Assembly (NCBI GenBank): GCA_029960905.1
Contig: JASBVU010000114.1
Coordinates: 1 to 6,357, forward strand
Source: Thermoanaerobacterium sp.
GTDB lineage: Bacteria; Bacillota; Thermoanaerobacteria; Thermoanaerobacterales; Thermoanaerobacteraceae
Direction: 5' to 3'
DNA: 6,357 nucleotides
Shown here: positions 1 through 5,407 of the stretch, piece by piece
Layout: each line of letters begins with the position of its first letter
Position numbering within the stretch: the stretch's first letter is position 1
Notes under the pieces: generated by a model
Database searches by the model: none
What the model saw: only the letters and a program-made list of their open reading frames with translations
Told to the model about the DNA's origin: nothing
Position numbers and translations under genes: made by a program

Positions 1-1316
1 ATAATTCTATCCATTATCTTTTTGCTGAGAAAGATGGCATCTTTCAATGTGGTAGAAGTAAATATTTCATTTAGTATGACGATGCTATTTGACGTAGCTT
101 TTGAGAGAATATCATAAATCCTAATCAATTCATCTTCTAACTTACCGTGAAGTTCATTTACATTTTCTTCTCTTTCAAAGTGTGTAAAGATATTGTCATA
201 TAAAAATAACTGCGCTTTATAACCTGGAACAGTGCATCCGATGCTTGCAAGATAATGAACTTGCCCAAATGTCCTGGCAAACGTAGTCTTACCTCCTTGA
301 TTAGGTCCAGACACCACAAAGATTCGCTCCTTGCCACTTAGGTAAAAATCGTTTGTAACAACTGTCGATTTATTAGAAATAAGTTTATTTGCTAATGCCA
401 AATCAAAGCACCCATAGTCAAAAACTTCTTTAGATTCGCTGTCAACTTTCGGATAGCAAAATTTCAATCCTACATCTTTAAACTTCGAAATAAATTCCAA
501 ATACGACATATAAAACTGTACCTCACGTTCAAATGTACCGATTCTATCATCTATAAAATGGCTATTTTTAATGCAGTAATCATCAAGCTCCTCAAATATA
601 TCTTTATAAAGTTGGGCTACCAAATCTAAAATTTTTGCCTCCACATGATTCATATCATCGTACTCTGAAAACTTCTTCCTATAATCTTTTACCTCTCCTT
701 CTTTAAACTTTTTAAAAGTTTCTTCCACAATGTCGCTATAATTTATCTCTAATTCGTATTTGCTTACCTTTATACTGTTTCCTCTTATGAGAATACTGTA
801 CTTTACAGATGACAAATCTTCTTCAAGTTTTTTTGTCGCATTGTTTAAAGATATGAATAAATCGCTTTTAACATAATTTAAAATATATTCTCGAAATGCG
901 ATAAAGCCGGTAGACTTTAAATCAATCTGTGCTAAATCGTTGGCAAGAAAAACTACAGCGTCAACATATAAATTAACTGCATCTAAAAACCATCTTTCCT
1001 TTTGATATTTGTAATAAAGCTTATCAACCTGTTTTAAACCTTCCCTCATACGCTGAAATTTTTCAGAAAAAGATTTTATAGACATAAAAAGTGTATTGTT
1101 TTCTAACTCCTTCATTATTTCCTGACGGTATATAATTGTTTCTTTATCGATAGGCGATTTATAAAAAAACGGTTTAAGGTTATATTCGTTTCTGCCAAAT
1201 GTTATTGCATCTATTATTTGATCAATATTCAAATCCTTAAAAAATACTGGTTCATTTAATAAATCAACGTTTGTAATATCATCAGCATTTATAAATAATA
1301 TACTTTGAAACGTCAT
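1..1316 (-). CDS. MutS-like ATPase, C-terminus cut off by window edge
   Basis: My translation gives an open frame of 438 codons from ATG at 1316 to the window edge with no stop. An AGGAGGTG ribosome binding site at 1323-1330 lies 6 nt before the ATG. Residues about 25-330 are mostly helical and resemble the core/lever region of MutS proteins, with a YNLKPFFY...IIYRQEIMKELEN stretch near residues 50-75. An ABC-type MutS domain V follows. Walker A is GPNQGGKT (residues 337-344, Lys343). The Walker B strand is IVILNEIF, with Asn416-Glu417 where MutS has Asp-Glu. The Lys-to-Walker B spacing of 73 residues equals what I recall for E. coli MutS (K620 to D693). There is no room for the N-terminal mismatch-recognition domain, so this is not canonical MutS. 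It is probably a cytoplasmic DNA-structure-binding ATPase of unknown role. The gene follows a fluoride riboswitch. Family assignment is firm; function is unknown. Confidence 0.88.
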   Translation of the reverse strand, partial: MTFQSILFINADDITNVDLLNEPVFFKDLNIDQIIDAITFGRNEYNLKPFFYKSPIDKETIIYRQEIMKELENNTLFMSIKSFSEKFQRMREGLKQVDKLYYKYQKERWFLDAVNLYVDAVVFLANDLAQIDLKSTGFIAFREYILNYVKSDLFISLNNATKKLEEDLSSVKYSILIRGNSIKVSKYELEINYSDIVEETFKKFKEGEVKDYRKKFSEYDDMNHVEAKILDLVAQLYKDIFEELDDYCIKNSHFIDDRIGTFEREVQFYMSYLEFISKFKDVGLKFCYPKVDSESKEVFDYGCFDLALANKLISNKSTVVTNDFYLSGKERIFVVSGPNQGGKTTFARTFGQVHYLASIGCTVPGYKAQLFLYDNIFTHFEREENVNELHGKLEDELIRIYDILSKATSNSIVILNEIFTSTTLKDAIFLSKKIMDRI

Positions 1317-1357
1317 TTGTCACACCTCCTGAACTAATTAGAATATCGAAAGAATAT

Positions 1358-1401
1358 AAAAAAGCCGACAGCTATCTACTTTATTTGTAGAAGCCATCAG
1401 C
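1358..1401 (-). terminator. Intrinsic terminator of the fluoride riboswitch
   Basis: On the minus strand GCUGAUGGCUUCUAC (1387-1401) can pair with GUAGAUAGCUGUCGGC (1364-1379) around an AAAUAAA loop, with one bulged U and a few G-U pairs. Six U follow (1358-1363). The 5' arm of this hairpin is the 3' half of the fluoride aptamer, including the pseudoknot strand, so aptamer and terminator cannot form together. This is the layout of an ON switch: fluoride binding stabilises the aptamer, blocks the terminator and lets transcription reach the MutS-like gene, whose ribosome binding site starts about 28 nt further on. No other terminator was found between cysK and this point, so it may also end cysK transcripts. 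Confidence 0.85.
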
Positions 1402-1436
1402 TTTTCAGCAATTTAAACGAGGGAGCTTCATCCTCT
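1387..1436 (-). ncRNA. Fluoride riboswitch aptamer (crcB motif)
   Basis: The minus-strand RNA from 1436 to 1387 follows the crcB/fluoride aptamer block by block. There is a stem GAGG/CCUC (1432-1435 with 1419-1422 region) enclosing AUGAAGCUC, then a UUUAAA linker, a minimal hairpin GCU-GAAA-AGC (1400-1409), and the conserved GCUGAUGG...CUAC 3' end. Compared with the Thermotoga petrophila aptamer as I remember it, the pseudoknot GAGGCC/GGCCUC is replaced by GAAGCU/GGCUUC. Pairing is kept by compensatory change (plus one G-U), which argues for a real fold. Fluoride riboswitches normally control fluoride exporters (CrcB/Fluc, EriC-F). MutS-type genes are, from memory, among the reported associations. 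An Rfam covariance search (RF01734) would settle it. Confidence 0.85.
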
Positions 1437-1453
1437 TTTTAATTGTCATATAC

Positions 1454-1481
1454 ATTATATCATTTTATCTCTTTATGTTAA
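1454..1481 (-). promoter_or_regulatory. Promoter of the fluoride riboswitch/MutS-like unit
   Basis: Minus-strand -35 TTAACA (1476-1481, five of six consensus bases) and -10 TATAAT (1454-1459, perfect) are separated by 16 bp. The predicted start near 1447 puts the fluoride aptamer about 10 nt into the transcript, as expected for a riboswitch leader. The promoter lies entirely in the gap after the cysK stop codon, so the MutS-like gene has its own transcription start. Confidence 0.75.
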
Positions 1482-1497
1482 AGTATTTTGTTTAATC

Positions 1498-2430
1498 CTA
1501 ATCTTGATACAATGTCGTAGAAAGATACCTTTCACCTGTATCAGGCAGCAATACGACTATCGTCTTGCCTTTGTTTTCTGGCCTCTTTGCAATCTGAGTT
1601 GCTGCAAATGCGGCTGCACCTGATGATATTCCAACCAACAATCCTTCAGATTTTGCCAATGCTCTTGACGTCTCAAATGCCTCATTGTTCTTAACCTGGT
1701 ATATTTCATCAATGATTTCTCTATTCAAAACATCTGGTACAAATCCAGCTCCTATACCCTGTATCTTATGTGGACCAGGTTTCCCGCCAGATAAAACCGG
1801 AGAATCAGCAGGCTCTACTGCTACAATCTTTACATCAGGTTTCCTTGATTTCAAAACTTCACCAACACCTGTGATTGTTCCACCTGTGCCAATACCTGCA
1901 ACAAATATATCTACATTTCCATCAGTGTCTCTCCATATTTCTTCTGCTGTCGTCTTTCTGTGTATTTCTGAATTTACTGGGTTTTTAAACTGTTGTGGTA
2001 TAAATGCATTACCATACTGCTTAGCCAGCTCTTCAGCCTTTTTTACAGCTCCAGACATGCCTTCCGCCCCTGGAGTCAACACTATTTCAGCACCAAGTGC
2101 TTTAAGCAAATTTCTCCTTTCAATGCTCATAGTCTCAGGCATAGTCAAGATTAACTTGTATTTCTTAGCCGCTGCAACAAAAGCCAGTGCTATTCCTGTA
2201 TTGCCGCTGGTTGGCTCAATTATGACAGTATCTTTATTTATAAGCCCTTTTTCTTCCGCATCTTTGATCATTGCGTATCCAATTCTGTCCTTTACACTGC
2301 TTAATGGATTAAAATACTCTAATTTTGCTATCAGCCTTGCTTCAAGGTTATTTTCTTTATTGTAGTTAGACAATTCCAATAGCGGCGTATTGCCTATTAA
2401 ATCCGTAAGACTTTTTGCTATTTTTGACAT
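1498..2430 (-). CDS. cysK: Cysteine synthase A (O-acetylserine sulfhydrylase)
   Basis: This 310-residue protein has the usual length of CysK. It is a cytoplasmic PLP enzyme that makes L-cysteine from O-acetyl-L-serine and sulfide. Landmarks in order: NTPLLEL near the N-terminus; Lys47 in SSVKDR, the residue that forms the PLP Schiff base; the TSGNT substrate loop (74-78); GTGGT (181-185), which holds the PLP phosphate; GIGAGFVP (225-232); GISSG (267-271), contacting the PLP ring nitrogen; and [10 protein letters not shown] (296-305) near the C-terminus. The ATG at 2430 follows an AAAGGAG site (2439-2445) by 8 nt. It has a strong promoter (2481-2509) and a CymR-like dyad (2457-2470), so repression when cysteine is plentiful is likely. 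No domain is missing. Activity as cysteine synthase is favoured over cystathionine beta-synthase by length and the motif set. Confidence 0.95.
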   Translation of the reverse strand: MSKIAKSLTDLIGNTPLLELSNYNKENNLEARLIAKLEYFNPLSSVKDRIGYAMIKDAEEKGLINKDTVIIEPTSGNTGIALAFVAAAKKYKLILTMPETMSIERRNLLKALGAEIVLTPGAEGMSGAVKKAEELAKQYGNAFIPQQFKNPVNSEIHRKTTAEEIWRDTDGNVDIFVAGIGTGGTITGVGEVLKSRKPDVKIVAVEPADSPVLSGGKPGPHKIQGIGAGFVPDVLNREIIDEIYQVKNNEAFETSRALAKSEGLLVGISSGAAAFAATQIAKRPENKGKTIVVLLPDTGERYLSTTLYQD

Positions 2431-2456
2431 TATATCCTCTCCTTTAAATATATACT

Positions 2457-2470
2457 ATTCCGATTGGATT
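2457..2470. promoter_or_regulatory. CymR-like operator of cysK
   Basis: ATTCCGATTGGATT is an imperfect dyad (10 of 14 positions symmetric) of the form ATtCC-n-AT-n-GGAtT. It starts a few bases downstream of the predicted cysK transcription start, where a bound repressor would block initiation or early elongation. This resembles the operator of CymR, the Rrf2-family cysteine regulator of Firmicutes, which senses sulfur status through a complex with CysK itself. The match to the consensus is from memory, so the regulator name is inference; the dyad and its position are seen directly. Confidence 0.55.
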
Positions 2471-2480
2471 TTATGTAATT

Positions 2481-2509
2481 ATTATATAGCAAACGAAGCC
2501 TTTTGTAAA
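2481..2509 (-). promoter_or_regulatory. cysK promoter
   Basis: Minus-strand -35 TTTACA (2504-2509, five of six) and -10 TATAAT (2481-2486, perfect) are 17 bp apart. Predicted initiation is near 2474, giving a leader of about 44 nt. That leader contains the CymR-like dyad and the AAAGGAG ribosome binding site, but no riboswitch-sized structure. Confidence 0.8.
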
Positions 2510-2542
2510 TAAGATTTTTTAATTTTATTATACATTAAATAT

Positions 2543-2567
2543 AAAAAAATAACCGCATTGGCGGTTA
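2543..2567 (-). terminator. Rho-independent terminator after copZ
   Basis: On the minus strand AACCGC-loop-GCGGTT (2551-2566, six perfect base pairs plus one flanking A-T pair, four-base loop) is followed by a run of seven U (2543-2549). It lies about 26 nt after the copZ stop and before the cysK promoter, so copZ and cysK are separate units. Confidence 0.85.
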
Positions 2568-2592
2568 AAAATATATAAAATATCGCAATATT

Positions 2593-2817
2593 TTAAGCTT
2601 CATATCCTGCGTCAATGATCGCTTTTTTCATGTCATCTATAGTAACTTTTTTGGGATCGTATGTCACAGTTACGTTAGCCTTATTTAGATCAACTGTCGC
2701 TTTTGATACTCCATCAAGGCCTTTTAATGCTTTCTCTACAGTCATTTTGCAATGATTGCATGACATTCCCTTTACATCAATCGTTGTAGTCTCGCCTTTT
2801 GGACCAAATAAACTCAT
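2593..2817 (-). CDS. copZ: CopZ-type copper chaperone (HMA domain)
   Basis: This 74-residue protein is one heavy-metal-associated (HMA) domain. The Cu(I) site is GMSCNHC, with Cys20 and Cys23. The expected ferredoxin-like pattern follows: helix 1 TVEKALKGLDGV, strand KATVDLNKANVTVTYDP, helix 2 TIDDMKKAIIDAGYEA. It would bind Cu(I) in the cytoplasm and hand it to a CopA P-type ATPase or to a CsoR repressor. AAAGGAG (2827-2833) lies 9 nt before the ATG. A CsoR-like dyad sits in its leader and a terminator follows, so it is monocistronic here. No copA or csoR gene is present in this window, although these are often adjacent. Mercury (MerP-like) binding is less likely because there is no signal peptide and the leader site resembles CsoR. 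Confidence 0.9.
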   Translation of the reverse strand: MSLFGPKGETTTIDVKGMSCNHCKMTVEKALKGLDGVSKATVDLNKANVTVTYDPKKVTIDDMKKAIIDAGYEA

Positions 2818-2835
2818 ATTTAAACACTCCTTTCT

Positions 2836-2852
2836 ATACTCATAAGGGGTAT
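2836..2852. promoter_or_regulatory. CsoR-like copper operator in the copZ leader
   Basis: The 17-bp imperfect dyad ATACTCATAAGGGGTAT (reverse strand ATACCCCTTATGAGTAT; 12 of 17 positions symmetric) lies between the predicted copZ start point and its ribosome binding site. CsoR, the Cu(I)-responsive repressor of Firmicutes, binds GC-cored dyads of the ATACCC-n-GGGTAT type in front of copZA operons. The right half GGGGTAT is a strong match and the left half is degenerate (ATACTC). The regulator is inferred from memory of the consensus and from the adjacent copper gene. Confidence 0.55.
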
Positions 2853-2863
2853 CACCTATACAT

Positions 2864-2892
2864 AGTTTAATTTAATTGCAGTTTAAAGTCAA
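2864..2892 (-). promoter_or_regulatory. Likely copZ promoter
   Basis: Minus-strand -35 TTGACT (2887-2892, five of six) is 17 bp from a weak -10 TAAACT (2864-2869, four of six). Initiation would fall near 2857, placing the CsoR-like dyad at about +5 to +21. The -35 begins only about 6 bp after the stop codon of the upstream flavoprotein gene. No terminator is visible between them, so read-through into copZ is possible. Confidence 0.55.
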
Positions 2893-2897
2893 TTACT

Positions 2898-4055
2898 TCA
2901 TGGCACGTTTTTTTCTACTTTAATTTTCGTCTTAGAGCTCATTATGCGCAGTGCATACATTGGAACTTTTAACTTAAAATTCATATAGGTATTATCACCC
3001 ATCATAATATCTACAAAGTATGATAGCACATTAGGAAAATACCTGACGGATTTTTCTATGAAGTCCATATTGTTATATGTAAATTGCGCTAATCTGTATG
3101 CCCATCTTATGTCAGGCACAACTTCTCTATTGAGTCTAAGAGTATATTCGTCCAATCCACATTTTCCATTGAAATGCTTTTTTATAACATCAAAGGATAT
3201 ATCTGCAGTAAGCAAAGCATTGTATATTCCTTCACCTGTAAATGGATCAGCAAGCCTTGTAGCATCTCCAATCAATATTATTTTATCGTTATTAAATGTT
3301 CCATTGCTTCCATCAGGAAACGACAACTGATGACCATAAATTTTGCAGTCTTTTATATTTCCATCAACATTTTCCTCAATCATTTTAGAAAACATTTCTT
3401 TTATGTCTGAAACTTTGTTTAAAAAAGTACCAACGCCAATAGATAACCTGTCACCTTTAGGGAATACCCATCCATACCCGTATTTTATCGCATTGAAATC
3501 TACTACAACTTTCCCTTTTAATCCATCGATTAAGCTATTATCGACGTATACCTCACCTTCAAGTGCTATGCCTTTTTTGCCATTTATTAAGCTTGCTTTA
3601 TGCGCCATATTGCTGTTTATCCCATCTGCACCTACCAAAACCCTTGTCTCATATTCACCCTTGTCTGTCACCACGACAAGTCCCTTATCATGCTCATAAA
3701 AGTCGTAAAATGTCTCGCCATCATGTATTTCACATCCGTAATAAGCTGCCATATCAATTAAATATTTGTCAAATTTAACCCTGTCTACTTGGTATATTAT
3801 AGGTTTATCAGTTTGTAAAGCAGTCGTTTTATCGTTAGGAAATCTAAAAATGATTTCATATGTAACATCTTCTATGCATTCGCTTATATCAACATCTAAT
3901 AACTTGTAACACCTTCTCGTTATTCCACCACCACAGGCTTTGTACCTTGGGAAAACATGCTTTTCTATCAATAAGACTTTGTATCCTTCTTTAGACAGTT
4001 TTCTTCCTAATGTAGACCCTGCAGGTCCACCGCCTATAATCATTACATCATACAT
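2898..4055 (-). CDS. Geranylgeranyl-reductase-family FAD oxidoreductase
   Basis: This 385-residue flavoprotein belongs to the geranylgeranyl reductase (GGR)/PHBH-like group. In the chosen numbering: GGGPAG (8-13) is the Rossmann FAD loop; ACGGG (40-44) is the cysteine-containing motif typical of GGR; GADG (142-145); a GWVFPKG block (195-201) contributes to the substrate pocket; IGDA...PFTGEGI (262-277) is the GD motif that binds FAD ribose. No signal peptide is seen. Family members reduce double bonds in polyprenyl groups (archaeal lipids, chlorophyll or quinone side chains); the substrate here is unknown. I start at ATG 4055 because AGAGGTG (4062-4068) lies 6 nt upstream. A longer frame begins with TTG at 4076, without a Shine-Dalgarno sequence, and adds seven residues. 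It is divergent from metA; no convincing promoter was found. Confidence 0.87.
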   Translation of the reverse strand: MYDVMIIGGGPAGSTLGRKLSKEGYKVLLIEKHVFPRYKACGGGITRRCYKLLDVDISECIEDVTYEIIFRFPNDKTTALQTDKPIIYQVDRVKFDKYLIDMAAYYGCEIHDGETFYDFYEHDKGLVVVTDKGEYETRVLVGADGINSNMAHKASLINGKKGIALEGEVYVDNSLIDGLKGKVVVDFNAIKYGYGWVFPKGDRLSIGVGTFLNKVSDIKEMFSKMIEENVDGNIKDCKIYGHQLSFPDGSNGTFNNDKIILIGDATRLADPFTGEGIYNALLTADISFDVIKKHFNGKCGLDEYTLRLNREVVPDIRWAYRLAQFTYNNMDFIEKSVRYFPNVLSYFVDIMMGDNTYMNFKLKVPMYALRIMSSKTKIKVEKNVP

Positions 4056-4061
4056 TTCTTT

Positions 4062-4068
4062 CACCTCT
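4062..4068 (-). promoter_or_regulatory. Ribosome binding site that fixes the flavoprotein start
   Basis: AGAGGTG on the minus strand, 6 nt before the ATG at 4053-4055. It lies inside the longer reading frame that starts with TTG at 4076, so it argues for the internal ATG as the real start. Confidence 0.75.
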
Positions 4069-4148
4069 ATATCCAATTATAATTGCAAGATATATTAAAT
4101 AAAAGCATCAAACCGAAATGTTTTAATTTATTTATAAACAAACAAGTT

Positions 4149-4190
4149 AATAATATGCGAATAAAAGCGAAAAGTGACTTTCATATTATT
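4149..4190. repeat. 9-bp perfect inverted repeat next to the metA promoter
   Basis: AATAATATG (4149-4157) and CATATTATT (4182-4190) are exact reverse complements separated by 24 bp. The right arm overlaps the first two bases of the metA -35 box. The loop contains a GCGAA direct repeat (GCGAATAAAAGCGAAAAG). It could be a regulator site, a structure in a minus-strand leader, or a chance feature of AT-rich DNA. Confidence 0.5.
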
Positions 4191-4217
4191 GACATCAATC
4201 TTCAATGAATATATAAT
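4189..4217 (+). promoter_or_regulatory. metA promoter, perfect sigma-A consensus
   Basis: TTGACA (4189-4194) and TATAAT (4212-4217) are both perfect and are 17 bp apart. Transcription should begin near 4224, about 24 nt before the P1 helix of the SAM riboswitch. Such a strong promoter fits a gene whose output is set by premature termination in the leader. Confidence 0.9.
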
Positions 4218-4247
4218 TAATTTAACAATTTAATACTATAAATTAAA

Positions 4248-4353
4248 ACTCATCAAGAGTGGTGGAGGGACTGGCCCTGTGAAACCCGGCAACCGTCATA
4301 TTTTATGAAAATGGTGCTAATTCCTGCAAAGCGTTTAGCTTTGGGAGATGAGT
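4248..4353 (+). ncRNA. SAM-I (S-box) riboswitch aptamer
   Basis: The P1 helix is ACTCATC (4248-4254) with GATGAGT (4347-4353), seven perfect pairs. Inside are the S-box hallmarks: AAGAGTGGTGGAGGGA with the kink-turn (4255 onward), CTGGCCCTGTGAAACCCGGC, then AACC, a P3 hairpin around CAT...ATG, GGTGCTAATTCCTGC, and the P4 hairpin AAAGCGTTTAGCTTT ending in GGGAG. The aptamer senses S-adenosylmethionine. Its P1 3' strand is also part of the antiterminator GGAGATGAG (4344-4352), which can pair with CTCATCTCT (4372-4380). SAM binding therefore frees the terminator and shuts off metA. Confidence 0.97.
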
Positions 4354-4367
4354 AGATGTGAATATCT

Positions 4368-4391
4368 ACGCCTCATCTCTGAGGCGTTTTT
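4368..4391 (+). terminator. SAM riboswitch terminator
   Basis: ACGCCTC (4368-4374) pairs with GAGGCGT (4381-4387) around a six-base loop, followed by five U (4387-4391). Its 5' arm and loop overlap the strand used by the antiterminator (4372-4380). In low SAM the antiterminator, stacked on a GTAGAT/ATCTAC helix (4352-4357 with 4364-4369), wins and metA is transcribed. Confidence 0.95.
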
Positions 4392-4401
4392 ATTTAATAT
4401 A

Positions 4402-4410
4402 AAAGGAGGT
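4402..4410 (+). promoter_or_regulatory. Ribosome binding site that fixes the metA start
   Basis: AAAGGAGGT lies 6 nt before the ATG at 4417. It shows that an in-frame ATG at 4348, which lies within the riboswitch, is not the start. Confidence 0.9.
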
Positions 4411-4416
4411 TTGCAA

Positions 4417-5334
4417 ATGCCCATCAATATACCAAATGGATTACCTGCTATTGATATTTTAGCTAAAGAAAATATATTTGTAATGGCTGAAGAAAGGGCA
4501 ATTCACCAAGACATACGGCCACTAAAAATCGCAATCTTAAACTTAATGCCTACAAAAAGCGTGACAGAAACGCAGCTATTAAGGCTACTTAGCAATAATC
4601 CACTGCAAATCGATCTAAAATTTCTCTATGCGGCATCCCACAAATCTAAAAACACTGCACCAGAGTATTTAGAAGCTTTTTACAAAACATTTGATGACAT
4701 AAAATACGAAAAATTTGATGGTCTCATCATAACCGGAGCACCAGTGGAGACTTTGGACTTTTCAGATGTTGATTATTGGCATGAGCTTGAAGAAATAATG
4801 GAATGGAGCAAGCACAATGTATTTTCCACATTTCATATTTGTTGGGGTGCTCAAGCAGGTCTATATTATCACTATGGCATTCCTAAATATCCTCTGAAAG
4901 AGAAAATGTTTGGCGTATTTTTGCATAGAGTATCTAAGAAAAATGTCGACTTATTAAGGGGTTTTGACGACGAATTTTATGCGCCCCATTCAAGATACAC
5001 GGAAGTCAGAAAAGAAGATATAGAGCTTGTAGATGACCTTGAAATACTTTCTGAATCCGACGAAGCAGGCGTATACATAGTAGCTTCAAAATCAGGCAGA
5101 CAGATATTTGTGACAGGCCACTCTGAATATGATCCATTGACGCTAAAATCCGAATACGAAAGGGATTTAAAAAAAGGCATACCGATAAAAATACCAAAAC
5201 ATTATTTCCCGGGAGATGACCCTAATAATGAGCCAATTGTAAAATGGAGAAGCCATGCAAATTTACTATTCTCAAATTGGTTAAATTACTATGTGTACCA
5301 AAAAACACCCTATGATGTAAACTCAATTGAATAA
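4417..5334 (+). CDS. metA: Homoserine O-acyltransferase MetA, predicted acetyl-CoA type
   Basis: This 305-residue enzyme catalyses the first committed step of methionine synthesis, acylating the homoserine hydroxyl. It is a cytoplasmic glutamine-amidotransferase-like fold. The nucleophile is Cys142 in [15 protein letters not shown]. His235 and Glu237 in GHSEYDP complete the triad, at the same numbering as E. coli MetA. Lys47 in [11 protein letters not shown] is also conserved. Position 111 is Glu (GAPVETLDF). In characterised bacterial MetA, Glu111 goes with acetyl-CoA use and Gly111 with succinyl-CoA use, so the product is probably O-acetylhomoserine despite the family name. It is transcribed from a consensus promoter through a SAM riboswitch and ends at its own terminator. 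The start is ATG 4417, with AAAGGAGGT just upstream; a longer in-frame ATG at 4348 lies in the riboswitch. Confidence 0.96.
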   Translation: MPINIPNGLPAIDILAKENIFVMAEERAIHQDIRPLKIAILNLMPTKSVTETQLLRLLSNNPLQIDLKFLYAASHKSKNTAPEYLEAFYKTFDDIKYEKFDGLIITGAPVETLDFSDVDYWHELEEIMEWSKHNVFSTFHICWGAQAGLYYHYGIPKYPLKEKMFGVFLHRVSKKNVDLLRGFDDEFYAPHSRYTEVRKEDIELVDDLEILSESDEAGVYIVASKSGRQIFVTGHSEYDPLTLKSEYERDLKKGIPIKIPKHYFPGDDPNNEPIVKWRSHANLLFSNWLNYYVYQKTPYDVNSIE

Positions 5335-5343
5335 ACATGGTTT

Positions 5344-5383
5344 ATGCAGGTATAAAGCTTGATTTTTATATCCTGCATTTTTT
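5344..5383 (+). terminator. Rho-independent terminator after metA
   Basis: ATGCAGG-TATAAA (5344-5356) pairs with TTTATA-T-CCTGCAT (5365-5378) with a single-base bulge, followed by a T run to 5383. It starts 10 nt after the metA stop codon, so metA is monocistronic and the permease is a separate unit. Confidence 0.88.
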
Positions 5384-5407
5384 ATATCATTTTTGCAAAA
5401 TTATTCA

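Noticed and set aside
1361..1440. Conserved-looking leader first considered as a lysine, preQ1 or tetrahydrofolate riboswitch
   Set aside because: The order GAUG-n-UCC stem, small GAAA hairpin, CUGAUGG, CUAC and the pseudoknot pairing fit only the fluoride/crcB motif.
1685..2365. Long open frame on the plus strand opposite cysK
   Set aside because: Fully antisense to a well-supported cysK, with no ribosome binding site and no recognisable domain; its Ser/Pro/Ile-rich composition is typical of a reverse-frame shadow.
2864..2886. AGTTTAA direct repeat, two copies 16 bp apart
   Set aside because: Short and AT-rich, inside the copZ promoter spacer; it can easily arise by chance and no regulator is suggested.
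3058..3778. Several plus-strand open frames opposite the flavoprotein gene
   Set aside because: They overlap one another and the strongly supported flavoprotein, and have no ribosome binding sites or family likeness.
4076..4081. TATAAT on the minus strand as a -10 box for the flavoprotein gene
   Set aside because: No acceptable -35 at 16-18 bp (TTTTAT-like only), and initiation would fall at the ribosome binding site, leaving almost no leader.
4348..4416. N-terminal extension of metA by 23 codons from ATG 4348
   Set aside because: It lies in the SAM riboswitch P1, antiterminator and terminator; AAAGGAGGT before ATG 4417 and the match of C142/H235/E237 to E. coli numbering fix the start downstream.
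4977..5197. Two short minus-strand frames inside metA
   Set aside because: Antisense to metA with no start signals; shadows.
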